From Rhodococcus sp. SMB37 (GTDB taxonomy: Bacteria > Actinomycetota > Actinomycetes > Mycobacteriales > Mycobacteriaceae), in the NCBI RefSeq assembly GCF_004345605.1, contig NZ_SLVY01000010.1:62001-126000 (forward strand): a stretch of DNA of 64,000 nt, given 5' to 3'. The notes under the pieces are model-generated. The model ran no database searches and was not told where the DNA came from. It saw only the letters and a program-made list of their open reading frames with translations. Positions 17,068-26,085 of this stretch are shown here, in pieces. Numbering within the stretch: the stretch's first letter is position 1; the number at the start of each line of letters is the position of its first letter. The translations under genes and the position numbers were made by a program.

Positions 17068-18177
17068 ATGTCCAGGTCCCGTCAGCCGCGCCGACAGGCG
17101 ACTCTGGCGTCGATCGCCGCCGAGCTGAAAATCTCTCGCACCACGGTCTCGAACGCGTACAACCGACCAGATCAACTATCCACCGAGCTGCGCGAACGGG
17201 TCTTCGAAGTCGCCAAGCGCCGCGGCTATGCCGGTCCCGACCCGATGGCGCGATCGCTGCGTACCCGCAAGGCCGGCGCGGTCGGGGTGCTCCTCACCGA
17301 GGCACTCAGCTACTCGTTCCGCGACCCTGCCGCGATGAGTTTTCTCTCCGGCCTGTCCGAAGCATGTGAAGCCGCCGGACAGGGTTTGCTCCTCATTCCT
17401 GCAGGACCGGGCCTCACCGACGCGGAGGCCGCGCAGGTCGTGCATCGCTCGTCCGTCGACGGGTTCGTCGTCTATTCCGTACCGCCGGAGGATCCCTATT
17501 TGGCCGCGGTGCTCGAGCGGCACCTGCCGATCGTCGCGTGCGATCAGCCGCGCGGCATCGGTGCGGCGCCCGTCGTCGGAATCGACGACCGCCGCCCGAT
17601 GCGTGATCTCGCCGCCCACCTGATCGAGCTCGGGCACTGCGAGTTCGGGATCGTCTGCATGCGGCTCGGCCGCGAACGGCACGACGGCGTCGTCGACCTG
17701 TCCGTTCTCGAGGACACGGGCTTCCATGTCCAGCATGAACGTATCCTCGGGGTGCGCGACGCCATGCGCGACGCCGGGCTGGACGACTCCGCACTCACCG
17801 TGGTCGAACGGTTCACCCACACCTCCGGCGACGGGCAGTCCGCCGCGGCACAGATCATGAGCGTCAACCCGCGCATCACCGCGCTGATGTGTACCACCGA
17901 CGTGCTGGCGCTCGGCGCGCTCGCCTGGGCCGACCGAGCCGGGCTCGATGTCCCCGGTCACCTGTCGATCACCGGGTTCGACGGTGTTGACGAGGCGCTT
18001 CGCGAAGGACTGACGACGGTGAGTCAGCCCCAGAAGGACAAGGGCCGCCGCGCGGGTGAGCTGCTGCTGGCCTCGCCCGCGCACTCGGGCATCCCCGAGA
18101 TCGAGACCCTCGACACCCAGTTGGTGTTCGGCAAGACCTCGGGTCCGGTGGAGAGCACCGGCTGGTACGCCGAGTAA
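17068..18177 (+). CDS. LacI/GalR family transcriptional regulator
   Basis: A 369-residue regulator. The N-terminal helix-turn-helix plus hinge (TLASIAAELKISRTTVSNAYNRP, roughly 11-33, then GYAGPDPMARSLR) recognises palindromic operators. The rest is a periplasmic-binding-protein-like sensor domain (AVGVLLTE through DGFVVYSVP to HLSITGFDGVDEA) that probably binds a sugar. Its 3' end faces the trehalose-phosphatase/trehalase gene 6 bp away, so a role in trehalose metabolism is possible. It diverges from the zinc operon across a shared 151-bp region. Confidence 0.88.
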   Translation: MSRSRQPRRQATLASIAAELKISRTTVSNAYNRPDQLSTELRERVFEVAKRRGYAGPDPMARSLRTRKAGAVGVLLTEALSYSFRDPAAMSFLSGLSEACEAAGQGLLLIPAGPGLTDAEAAQVVHRSSVDGFVVYSVPPEDPYLAAVLERHLPIVACDQPRGIGAAPVVGIDDRRPMRDLAAHLIELGHCEFGIVCMRLGRERHDGVVDLSVLEDTGFHVQHERILGVRDAMRDAGLDDSALTVVERFTHTSGDGQSAAAQIMSVNPRITALMCTTDVLALGALAWADRAGLDVPGHLSITGFDGVDEALREGLTTVSQPQKDKGRRAGELLLASPAHSGIPEIETLDTQLVFGKTSGPVESTGWYAE

Positions 18178-18183
18178 GGCCGG

Positions 18184-20742
18184 TCAGGCGGGATTCGCGG
18201 CGAGCAGCTGCGCGCAGCGCAGGAGCCCGATGTGGCTGTACGCCTGCGGATGATTGCCCAGCGACCGCTCGGCCACCGGGTCGTACTCCTCACTGAGCAG
18301 ACCGGTCGGCCCCGCGGCGGCGACGAGCTGAGCGAACAGCGCCTCCGCATCGTTGCGTTGCCCGACGAGCAGATACGCCTCGACGAGCCATGCCGCGCAC
18401 AGGTGGAAGCCACCTTCGACGCCCGGCAGGCCGTCCTCGTGGCGGTACCGATACACCGTCGAACCACTCCGCAATTCCAATTCGGTGGCCCGGACCGTCT
18501 CGCGGAACCGCTCGTCGGTGGGGTCGATCAGTCCGGTCAGTCCGATGAACAGGGTTGCCGCGTCGAGGTCGGTGCCGTCGTATGCGGCGGTGTAGGAACG
18601 GACGTCGTCGTTCCAGCCCTTCTCGAGAACCTCCTCCGCGATCTCGTCGCGGAGTGATTCCCAACCTTCACCGGCGGGACGTGAGAACCTGTCGGCGAGT
18701 GCGAGGGCGCGATCGACGGTGAGCCAGCCCATCACCTTCGAATAGACGTGGTGTCGTGGGTTGTCGCGGATCTCCCAGATACCGTGATCCGGTTCGAACC
18801 AGCGGCGTTCGACGGCCGTGACCATCGAACAGACCAGCTCCCAGTCGCGATCGGTGAGCGCGGACACGTGGTCGGCACCGCGTGAATCGCGCCGATGCGC
18901 GATTGCGGAGATCAGATTGACGATGGGTCCGAACACGTCGAGCTGGACCTGCTGATTGGCTGCGTTGCCGACGCGCACAGGTCGTGAACCCGCATATCCG
19001 GGAAGGGAATCGAGCACGGCCTCCGGAGGCAGCGGGCCACCGGTGAGGGTGTAGAGCGGATGCAGGCGCTCCGGTCCGGGGAGTGTCTCGAGAACGTCGT
19101 GTACCCAGTCGAGGTAGTTTTCGGCTTCGGTGAGGGAACCCACGTCCACGAGCGCATGCGACGTCAGCGCCGCATCGCGCAGCCAGCAGTACCGGTAGTC
19201 CCAGTTGCGCACGCCGCCGATCTCTTCGGGCAACGACGTGGTCGCTGCCGCAAGGATCGAGCCGGTCGGTTCGTGGACGAGGCCGCGCAGGGTGAGCGCC
19301 GACCGCTTGGCGAGATCGGGCTTGAGGGTGGGAAGGTCGAGTTCGGCGGCCCACTGCCACCAGTAGGCTTCCGCGTGTGCGCGCCGCTCCACCTCGGACG
19401 CCGGATGGGGTCCGAGATCGTCTGTTCCGCAGCGTAATTCCAGGGTGATATCGCCGTCGGTCGGGTCGACGACGGCGTGCGCGGTGTGGTGGACGCCCTC
19501 GCTGGTGATGTCCCAGCGGACTCCCGGTGACCGCAGGACGTACGGTTCGTTGAAGCCGTGCACGCGCAGACCGTCGTCGACGGCCTCGAGGGTCACCTGG
19601 CCCTGGCCGAACTCGGGACGCGGTGCGAACGTCACGACTGCCGATGCGCGGCCGGAGATCACGCGCGTCAGGTCGGTGCGGCCGGCGTCGACGTCGTGCG
19701 GCAGATAGTCGATCACCGCGAGGCTCGCCCAGCGGGTCACGACCGTCATCGTCGAGTCGACGTACCGCTGGCTCAACGGAAGTGCTTCGCGCGTCGGGCC
19801 GATCGTGAAATGACCGGCGGCGTCGCCGCCGAGGAGATGGGCGAAGATCGCGGCCGCATCCGGCTCAGGATGGCACAACCAGGTGATGGTGCCGTCTGGG
19901 GTCACCAGCGCCTTGGAACGCGGACTTGCGAGCATCGTGAGTCGTTCGATCGGCGCGGCGTGCGCTCCCGAAAGCCACGTGCGGCGTTCCTCGAGGAGGA
20001 ATGCCAGGGAGGCGACCACGTCCTCGGAGCGATCCACCCGGTACTCGGCGACCGTCTCGCCTTCGCCGACCTTGATACCCACATCGGGTCCGTGCAGGGA
20101 AGCGAATGCCTTCTCGTCGGTGACGTCGTCCCCGAAGAATACCGCGGCGCTCGAGGCTTCCTGGTGCCGGATGATGTCGAGTGCACTGCCCTTGTCGGTC
20201 GGGACGACGGACAGTTCGATAACGGCCTTGCCTTCGGTGACCTGGATGCCGGGGAGCAGCGCGAGATCGCCGCGCACCGCCGCCAGGGCGGATTCGGCGT
20301 CCTCGGGCGCGGCATTGCGTACGTGCAAGGCGGCGCTGGCGGGCTTCGCCTCCACCCCGACCCCGGGGAATCGCCTCGCGATGGCCTCGAACCCCGCGAC
20401 GATGTCGTGGAGTCGGCTCCGGGACTCGTCGTCGATCGCATGCACGAATCCGACATCGAACTCGGAGCCGTGGCTTCCGACCAGCTTGACCTCCACGGGC
20501 AGACGCGAAAGCACCGCCAGATCCTTGAGCGCGCGTCCCGAGATGACCGCGGCGGAGGTCCCGGGCAGAACCGCGAGGCCCCGCAGGGCGCGGACCGCTT
20601 CGGCGTGCGGATGAGCCTTGTCCGGATCGGACACGATGGGGGACAACGTGCCGTCGTAGTCGCTCGCGACCAGCAGCCGGGGTGCGCGTGCGACGGCGGC
20701 CAGCGCCCGGCGCAGCTCGATGGGGAGATCTAGTGCGCTCAC
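18184..20742 (-). CDS. Fused trehalose-6-phosphate phosphatase and GH15 trehalase
   Basis: An 852-residue two-domain enzyme from the GTG at 20742. Residues 1 to about 260 are an OtsB-type HAD phosphatase: Asp28 and Asp30 in SDYDGTLSPI, ISGRAL, and the acidic GDDVTDEKAF. Residues from about 275 form a glycoside hydrolase family 15 module: an N-terminal beta domain, then GVRNWDYRYCWLRDA, VGNAANQQVQLDVFG, and GLLSEEYDP containing the expected catalytic base. Mycobacterial GH15 relatives of this kind are trehalases. Together the protein could take trehalose-6-phosphate to trehalose and on to glucose. It lies 106 bp downstream of kstR on the same strand, with which it has no known link. Confidence 0.88.
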   Translation of the reverse strand: MSALDLPIELRRALAAVARAPRLLVASDYDGTLSPIVSDPDKAHPHAEAVRALRGLAVLPGTSAAVISGRALKDLAVLSRLPVEVKLVGSHGSEFDVGFVHAIDDESRSRLHDIVAGFEAIARRFPGVGVEAKPASAALHVRNAAPEDAESALAAVRGDLALLPGIQVTEGKAVIELSVVPTDKGSALDIIRHQEASSAAVFFGDDVTDEKAFASLHGPDVGIKVGEGETVAEYRVDRSEDVVASLAFLLEERRTWLSGAHAAPIERLTMLASPRSKALVTPDGTITWLCHPEPDAAAIFAHLLGGDAAGHFTIGPTREALPLSQRYVDSTMTVVTRWASLAVIDYLPHDVDAGRTDLTRVISGRASAVVTFAPRPEFGQGQVTLEAVDDGLRVHGFNEPYVLRSPGVRWDITSEGVHHTAHAVVDPTDGDITLELRCGTDDLGPHPASEVERRAHAEAYWWQWAAELDLPTLKPDLAKRSALTLRGLVHEPTGSILAAATTSLPEEIGGVRNWDYRYCWLRDAALTSHALVDVGSLTEAENYLDWVHDVLETLPGPERLHPLYTLTGGPLPPEAVLDSLPGYAGSRPVRVGNAANQQVQLDVFGPIVNLISAIAHRRDSRGADHVSALTDRDWELVCSMVTAVERRWFEPDHGIWEIRDNPRHHVYSKVMGWLTVDRALALADRFSRPAGEGWESLRDEIAEEVLEKGWNDDVRSYTAAYDGTDLDAATLFIGLTGLIDPTDERFRETVRATELELRSGSTVYRYRHEDGLPGVEGGFHLCAAWLVEAYLLVGQRNDAEALFAQLVAAAGPTGLLSEEYDPVAERSLGNHPQAYSHIGLLRCAQLLAANPA

Positions 20743-20848
20743 CTGTCCCAAGGTAGGCGAAAAAACCCGTGCATCCACCCGTGTGGAGGCAATCGTGGGG
20801 GTGTTTCGTGTTACACCGTCGGAGTGTGGGACGTAAGAGTCGTTCGGC

Positions 20849-21526
20849 TCAGGAATCGCCGTGCGACTCGGCGCCACCCGGCGTGGAGTACACTTCGCGC
20901 GGGGAATCGCCGAGCAGCAGGTCGACGGTCAGTTCCAGCCGGCGTGCGACGTCGGTGGCCGAGGAGCGGCGGGTCAACCACGCTACGAGGTTGGACAGCC
21001 ACACATCGCTGATGACGCGCGCGATCGCGAGTTCTTCCTCGGTGGGCTCGCCCTCGTTCATCGCCTTGGCGAAGAGCCGGTCCATGAGCTTGCCTACCTG
21101 GTCGACCTCGGCGGCGGCCGACGCATCGGCGAACATGAACGCCCGGGTCATCGCCTCGGTGAGCAGCGGGTCGCGCTGCATGGCCTTGGTGATCAAGCTC
21201 AGGATCAGATGCATGCGTTCGAGCGGACTGTGGCCGGGTGGGATCTTCCCCCTGCCCTCGATGCGGGCGAATTCGCGCCCGAGGGCCGAGACCAGCAGGT
21301 GCACCTTCGACGGGAAGTACCGGTACAGCGTGCCCACCGCGACGTCGGCGCGTTCTGCCACCGAGCGCATCTGCACGGCCTCGTAGCCGCCCTTGGACGC
21401 GAGCGTCAGGGTGGCGTCGAGAATCCGCTTGCGCCGTTCCTTCTGAGCGTTGGAACTGAGATCGTCCTCGGTGAGGGCGGTCAGGGTTCCGTTGCCATTG
21501 GAACGCGAGCGAGACGGGGTGGCCAT
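20849..21526 (-). CDS. kstR: Cholesterol catabolism repressor KstR (TetR family)
   Basis: A 225-residue TetR-type repressor with strong similarity to M. tuberculosis KstR (Rv3574). The helix-turn-helix segment GGYEAVQMRSVAERADVAVG through TLYRYFPSKVHLL (about 47-79) is nearly the mycobacterial one, as are LLTEAMTRAFMFADASAA and VISDVWLSNLVAWLTRR. KstR represses sterol genes and is released by 3-oxo-cholestenoyl-CoA-type intermediates. It starts 43 bp from a perfect KstR palindrome shared with fadE34, so it is self-regulated. The N-terminal 25 residues are longer than in M. tuberculosis and Ser/Thr-rich. Confidence 0.96.
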   Translation of the reverse strand: MATPSRSRSNGNGTLTALTEDDLSSNAQKERRKRILDATLTLASKGGYEAVQMRSVAERADVAVGTLYRYFPSKVHLLVSALGREFARIEGRGKIPPGHSPLERMHLILSLITKAMQRDPLLTEAMTRAFMFADASAAAEVDQVGKLMDRLFAKAMNEGEPTEEELAIARVISDVWLSNLVAWLTRRSSATDVARRLELTVDLLLGDSPREVYSTPGGAESHGDS

Positions 21527-21568
21527 AGATCGTTTTCCTCACACCTTGACTCTGAACCGGTGTCATAT

Positions 21569-21582
21569 TAGAACACGTTCTA
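21569..21582. promoter_or_regulatory. KstR operator, kstR-fadE34 intergenic
   Basis: TAGAACACGTTCTA fits the KstR consensus TnnAACnnGTTnnA at every fixed position and is palindromic except at the two central bases. It lies midway in the 92-bp divergent region and should control both kstR and fadE34. Confidence 0.9.
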
Positions 21583-21618
21583 GGTAAGAATGTCATTTCG
21601 AAAGGTCGGAGACCCGCT

Positions 21619-23754
21619 GTGAGTATTGCCATGACAGAGGAACAGCGGGCCGTTCAGGCTTCTGTTCAGGCCTGGTCACGAGCCGTGGAGCCGGTGTCCA
21701 GGATACGTCGGCATCCCGACGACGTGTGGCGCGAGGGCTGGACGTCGCTCGCCGAACTCGGACTGTTCGGTGTTGCCGTTCCGGAAGAGGCCGGAGGGCT
21801 CGGCGCCACCGTGGTCGACCTGGCCGTCATGCTCGAACAGGCCGCACACGAACTCGCTCCCGGGCCGGTCGTGACGACTGCCGTCGCTGCGCTCGTGTTC
21901 GGTCGCGGCGGAGATTCGGCGGTGAAGACGGCCACCCTGCTCGCGGAAGGCGCCCTGCCCACCGCCGTCGCACTCGACCCGGTCACCGCCGAGTCCACAG
22001 CCGACGGTGTCGTGCTGACCGGTGAGGCCGGCGCGGTGATCGCGGCAGAGTCCGGTGTGGCAGTCCTCGTCCGGCTCGACATCGACGGCCCCGAACGCTG
22101 GGGGTTGGTGGACGCCGATGCCCCGGGCATGCATCTGGACGTGCTCGACACGATCGACAAGTCACGCCCGCTCGCACGGGTGCGATTCGACGGAACGGTT
22201 GTTCCTGCAGACCGGGTGGTGCAGGCTCCCGCAGGGTTCGTCCACGATCTCACCGTGGCACTCTCGGCGGCCGAGCTTGCCGGCGTCGCAGGCTGGGCAC
22301 TGACCACCGCAGTCGAGTACGCCAAGATCCGCGAGCAGTTCGGCAAGCCCATCGGTTCGTTCCAGGCCATCAAGCACCTGTGCGCGGAAATGCTGTGCCG
22401 CACGGAGAAGATCCGAGCCCTGGCCTGGGACGCAGCCGTTGCCGTGGACGCCGATCCGGCCGAGCTGCCCGTCGCGGCCGCCGTCGCTGCGGCGGTATCG
22501 CTGGACGCGGCCGTGAAGACCGCCGAGGACGCGATCCAGGTCCTCGGCGGAATCGGCTTCACCTGGGAACACGACGCGCACTTCTACCTGCGGCGCGCGG
22601 TGGCCACGCGGCAGCTGCTCGGCGGTTCCACCAAGTGGCGCGCACGACTGACCGGTCTGACCCGCGCGGGCGCACGCCGCCATCTCGGAATCGACCTGTC
22701 CGAGCACGCCGCCGACCGCGAACGTATCCGCGGCGAGATCGCGGCGATCGCGGCGCGACCCGAGTCGGAGCATCGAGTGGCGCTTGCCGAATCGGGTTGT
22801 CTCGCACCGCACTGGCCCGCCCCGTACGGGCGCGGGGCCGGCCCTGCCGAACAGCTCCTGATCCAGGAAGAACTTGCGGCCGCAGGAATCACGCGGCCCG
22901 ACCTGGTGATCGGATGGTGGGCGGTGCCGACCGTACTCGAGCACGGAACCGCCGAGCAGATCGAACGTTTCGCGATGCCCACCCTGCGCGGCGATATCGT
23001 GTGGTGCCAGCTCTTCTCCGAGCCGGGCGCCGGATCCGACCTCGCGGCCCTGCGTACCACCGCGGAGAAGGTCGACGGCGGCTGGACACTGCAGGGACAG
23101 AAGGTGTGGACCTCGCTCGCGCACGAGGCCGACTGGGCGATCTGCCTGGCCCGCACCGACCGGGACGCTCCGAAACACAAGGGCATCACGTACTTTCTCG
23201 TCGACATGAAGTCCGCGGGCATCACCGTGGCACCGCTTCGCGAGATCACCGGCGATGCGCTGTTCAACGAAGTCTTCCTCGACTCGGTGTTCGTGCCCGA
23301 CGAGTGTGTCGTCGGTTCGCTCGGCGGCGGCTGGAAACTCGCACGGACCACGCTCGCGAACGAGCGGGTCGCGATGGGCGGGAAATCGTCGCTCGGCCCC
23401 GCAATCGAAGAGCTCCTCACCTGGGCCGCACCCGGCGACGCGGTGGCCGACGACCGGATCGGCACCCAGATCGGCGAGGCGCTGGTGGGGTCCCTGCTGG
23501 ATCTGCGCACCACTCTCGCGCAGCTCGAGGGCCAGGATCCGGGCCCGGCGTCGAGCGTGCGGAAGCTGATCGGGGTGCGTCAGCGTCAGGACACCGCGGA
23601 GCTCGCGATGGATCTCGCGGGGGAGGCGGGATGGGTGGAAGGCCCGCTCACGCGTGAGTTCCTCAATCTGCGCTGCCTGACGATCGCGGGCGGTACCGAG
23701 CAGATCCTGCTCACCGTGGCGGCCGAGCGCCTCCTGGGACTGCCCAGGAGCTGA
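21619..23754 (+). CDS. fadE34: Acyl-CoA dehydrogenase FadE34 (double-domain, sterol side chain)
   Basis: A 711-residue protein, exactly the length of M. tuberculosis FadE34 (Rv3573c), which likewise neighbours kstR. It contains two fused acyl-CoA dehydrogenase units: residues 1 to about 355 (with FGKPIGSFQAIKHLCAEM and the AEDAIQVLGGIGFTWEHD end), and about 365-711 (with LFSEPGAGSDLAALRTTAEK and AGGTEQILLTVAAERLLGLPR). Actinobacterial steroid ACADs usually need two different subunits; here the pair is fused. It introduces a double bond into the CoA-linked steroid side chain. GTG start. Confidence 0.93.
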   Translation: MSIAMTEEQRAVQASVQAWSRAVEPVSRIRRHPDDVWREGWTSLAELGLFGVAVPEEAGGLGATVVDLAVMLEQAAHELAPGPVVTTAVAALVFGRGGDSAVKTATLLAEGALPTAVALDPVTAESTADGVVLTGEAGAVIAAESGVAVLVRLDIDGPERWGLVDADAPGMHLDVLDTIDKSRPLARVRFDGTVVPADRVVQAPAGFVHDLTVALSAAELAGVAGWALTTAVEYAKIREQFGKPIGSFQAIKHLCAEMLCRTEKIRALAWDAAVAVDADPAELPVAAAVAAAVSLDAAVKTAEDAIQVLGGIGFTWEHDAHFYLRRAVATRQLLGGSTKWRARLTGLTRAGARRHLGIDLSEHAADRERIRGEIAAIAARPESEHRVALAESGCLAPHWPAPYGRGAGPAEQLLIQEELAAAGITRPDLVIGWWAVPTVLEHGTAEQIERFAMPTLRGDIVWCQLFSEPGAGSDLAALRTTAEKVDGGWTLQGQKVWTSLAHEADWAICLARTDRDAPKHKGITYFLVDMKSAGITVAPLREITGDALFNEVFLDSVFVPDECVVGSLGGGWKLARTTLANERVAMGGKSSLGPAIEELLTWAAPGDAVADDRIGTQIGEALVGSLLDLRTTLAQLEGQDPGPASSVRKLIGVRQRQDTAELAMDLAGEAGWVEGPLTREFLNLRCLTIAGGTEQILLTVAAERLLGLPRS

Positions 23755-23868
23755 CGGGTCGCGGGTGCGGCGAGTCCCGAAGGCCGGGACGGGTCCGTCG
23801 TCGGTTCTTCGAGGCATGCACGATACGAGCCGACGGCGGTTTCGCCGACACCGGAATGGTGCTACAAC

Positions 23869-23882
23869 TAGAACACGTTCTA
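23869..23882. promoter_or_regulatory. KstR operator of the fadE28-ltp2 operon
   Basis: TAGAACACGTTCTA, the same sequence as the kstR-fadE34 site, stands 17 bp before the start of fadE28. It should make the whole side-chain operon KstR-dependent. The 145-bp gap after fadE34 holds nothing else of note. Confidence 0.9.
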
Positions 23883-23899
23883 AATAGAAGGTGGTTACG

Positions 23900-24949
23900 G
23901 TGGATTTCGCACGTGACGAGACGCAGGAGGAAGTGGCCGGAGTCGCTGCCGACCTGCTCGGTCGGGGTCTGGGCTCCGACGAACTGTGGTCCGCGCTCGC
24001 CGGTGCGGATCTGCTTTCCCTCGCATTGCCCGAACGGCTCGGAGGTTCCGGACTCGGAGTCGCCGAGGCTCTCACCGTCCTCACCGAGGTCGGCCGCGCT
24101 GCGGCATTGGTGCCGGCGCTGCCCACCATCGGATTCGGCGTGCTCCCCGTGCTCGCGCTCGCGACCGACACGCAGCGGGACGCACTGCTGAGTGACGTTG
24201 CCGCCGGCGGCGTGCTCACCGCCGCGCTCGCCGAGCCCGGCCGGCCCTTTCCGCAGGCACCCTCCGCCACGGCCGTCGAGGCGGACGGCGGTGTCGCGGT
24301 CACCGGATCGTTCGTCGCAGTGCCCTACGCGGATCGGGCGCGGAGCATCCTCGTTCCCACTTCCGCCGGTGTCGTCGCCGTGGCTTCGGACGCTGACGGA
24401 GTCACCCTGCGGGAGAGCCCCACCTCGGCGCACACCCCCGAATTCTCCGTCCGGCTCGAGTCCGCGGTCGGCACCCGGCTCGGGTCCGGCACCGACGCGG
24501 CGTCCGACCTCGAGACCCTGTACAGCCTCGCGACCGCCGCGATCGCCGCGTACGCCGATGGACTACTCACCGGCGCAACCGAACTCACCGCCAAGCACGT
24601 GAGCGAACGCCACCAGTTCGGCAAGCCGCTCGCCACCTTCCAGGCCGTCGCGCAGCAGATCGCCGACGTGTACGTCACCGCCCGCGCCCTGCACGTGGCG
24701 GCCCTGTCGTCCATCTGGCGGGTCTCCGAGGGGCTCGACGCCGCAGACGATCTCGACGTCGCCGCCTACTGGATCGCCGCGGAGCTGCTCCCGGCGATGC
24801 GCGTGCTGCACCACCTGCACGGCGGCATCGGCGTCGACGAAACCTATCCGATGCACAGATATTCGTCGACAGCCAAGGATATTGCGAGGCTGCTCGGCGG
24901 CGCTTCGTACCGACTCGACCTCGTGGGGGCCCGGTGTTCATCGAACTGA
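23900..24949 (+). CDS. fadE28: Acyl-CoA dehydrogenase subunit FadE28 (ChsE1-like)
   Basis: A 349-residue ACAD-type subunit. The GTG at 23900 is preferred over the GTG at 23891 because the family begins MDF and AGAAGG precedes it. It lacks the clear flavin-binding SEPEAGTDLA motif seen in its partner and ends with HHLHGGIGVDETYPMHRYSS, the FadE28 pattern. In mycobacteria FadE28 and FadE29 form a heterotetramer that dehydrogenates the three-carbon side chain of 3-oxo-pregnene carboxyl-CoA. The end overlaps fadE29 by 16 bp, which fits stoichiometric co-translation. First gene of the igr-like operon; cyp125 is absent here. Confidence 0.9.
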   Translation: MDFARDETQEEVAGVAADLLGRGLGSDELWSALAGADLLSLALPERLGGSGLGVAEALTVLTEVGRAAALVPALPTIGFGVLPVLALATDTQRDALLSDVAAGGVLTAALAEPGRPFPQAPSATAVEADGGVAVTGSFVAVPYADRARSILVPTSAGVVAVASDADGVTLRESPTSAHTPEFSVRLESAVGTRLGSGTDAASDLETLYSLATAAIAAYADGLLTGATELTAKHVSERHQFGKPLATFQAVAQQIADVYVTARALHVAALSSIWRVSEGLDAADDLDVAAYWIAAELLPAMRVLHHLHGGIGVDETYPMHRYSSTAKDIARLLGGASYRLDLVGARCSSN

Positions 24950-26085
24950 CAGAAGACCAGCGCGCACTGCAGAACGAACTGCGCAGCTACTTCTCCAACC
25001 TGATCTCACCCGAAGAGGCCGAGATCATGCGGACCGAGCGGCACGGACCCACCTATCGTGACGTGATCCGCCGCATGGGCAAGGACCGCTGGCTCGGTGT
25101 CGGCTGGCCCACCGAATTCGGCGGTCACGGCTTCGGCGACGTCGAACAGCAGATCTTCGCCAACGAGGCCGTCCGCGCCGACGTGCCGCTGCCCAGCGTG
25201 ACGCTTCAGACCGTCGGCCCGACCCTGCAGGTGTACGGCACCGACGAGCAGAAGCAGAAGTTCCTGCCCGCGATCCTCGCCGGTGAGGTCCACTTCGCCA
25301 TCGGCTACTCCGAGCCCGAAGCCGGCACCGACCTCGCGGCGCTGCGCACCACTGCGGTTCGCGACGGCGACGAGTACGTGATCAACGGCCAGAAGATCTT
25401 CACCACCGGCGGCCACGACGCCGACTACATCTGGCTCGCCGCCCGCACCGGGTCCGCGGATTCCCGCCACCGGGGCATCTCCGTGTTCATCGTCGACACC
25501 AGCGACCCCGGATTCAGCTGGACCCCGATCATCACCGCCGACGGCGCCCACCACATCAATGCCACGTACTACAGCGACGTGCGTGTGCCCGCAAGCATGC
25601 TCGTCGGTGAAGAGAACAAGGGCTGGCGCCTGATCACCACCCAACTCAACCACGAGCGCGTCATGCTCGGACCGGCCGGCAAGGTCGCGGGCATCTACGA
25701 ACACCTCCTCGACTGGGTGCGCGAACACAAGCTCACCGACGAACCCGACGTACGCCGCGCACTCGGCGAGATCCACGCGACGTACCGGCTCAACGAACTG
25801 CTCAACTGGCAGGTCGCCTCGAGCGACAGCGACGCCGTCGACATCGCCGACGCCTCGGCCACCAAGGTCTTCGCCACCGAACGCATCCAGCGGGTCGGCA
25901 TGCTCGCCGAAGAGATCGTCGGACGCCACGGAGACCCCGCCGACCCCGACACCGGCGCGCTGCTCGGCTGGCTCGACATGCAGGCCAAGCGGAACGTCGT
26001 CATCACCTTCGGCGGCGGCGTCAACGAGGTGATGCGGGAATTGATCGCAACGGCCGGTCTCGGGATGCCCCGGGTGCCGCGATGA
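24934..26085 (+). CDS. fadE29: Acyl-CoA dehydrogenase subunit FadE29 (ChsE2-like)
   Basis: The 383-residue partner of FadE28 (M. tuberculosis FadE29 is 387). It carries the flavin- and CoA-binding landmarks IGYSEPEAGTDLAALRTTA (about 126-144), GQKIFTTGGHDADYIWLAART and the C-terminal ITFGGGVNEVMRELIA. GTG start inside the end of fadE28. The stop overlaps the ATG of chsH2 (ATGA). Removal of two hydrogens by the FadE28-FadE29 complex gives the enoyl-CoA that ChsH1-ChsH2 hydrates. Confidence 0.93.
   Translation: MFIELTEDQRALQNELRSYFSNLISPEEAEIMRTERHGPTYRDVIRRMGKDRWLGVGWPTEFGGHGFGDVEQQIFANEAVRADVPLPSVTLQTVGPTLQVYGTDEQKQKFLPAILAGEVHFAIGYSEPEAGTDLAALRTTAVRDGDEYVINGQKIFTTGGHDADYIWLAARTGSADSRHRGISVFIVDTSDPGFSWTPIITADGAHHINATYYSDVRVPASMLVGEENKGWRLITTQLNHERVMLGPAGKVAGIYEHLLDWVREHKLTDEPDVRRALGEIHATYRLNELLNWQVASSDSDAVDIADASATKVFATERIQRVGMLAEEIVGRHGDPADPDTGALLGWLDMQAKRNVVITFGGGVNEVMRELIATAGLGMPRVPR

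Noticed and set aside
22162-24303. A 713-codon open frame on the minus strand
   Set aside because: Shadow of fadE34 and the start of fadE28. It also crosses the KstR box and promoter region, which a gene would not.
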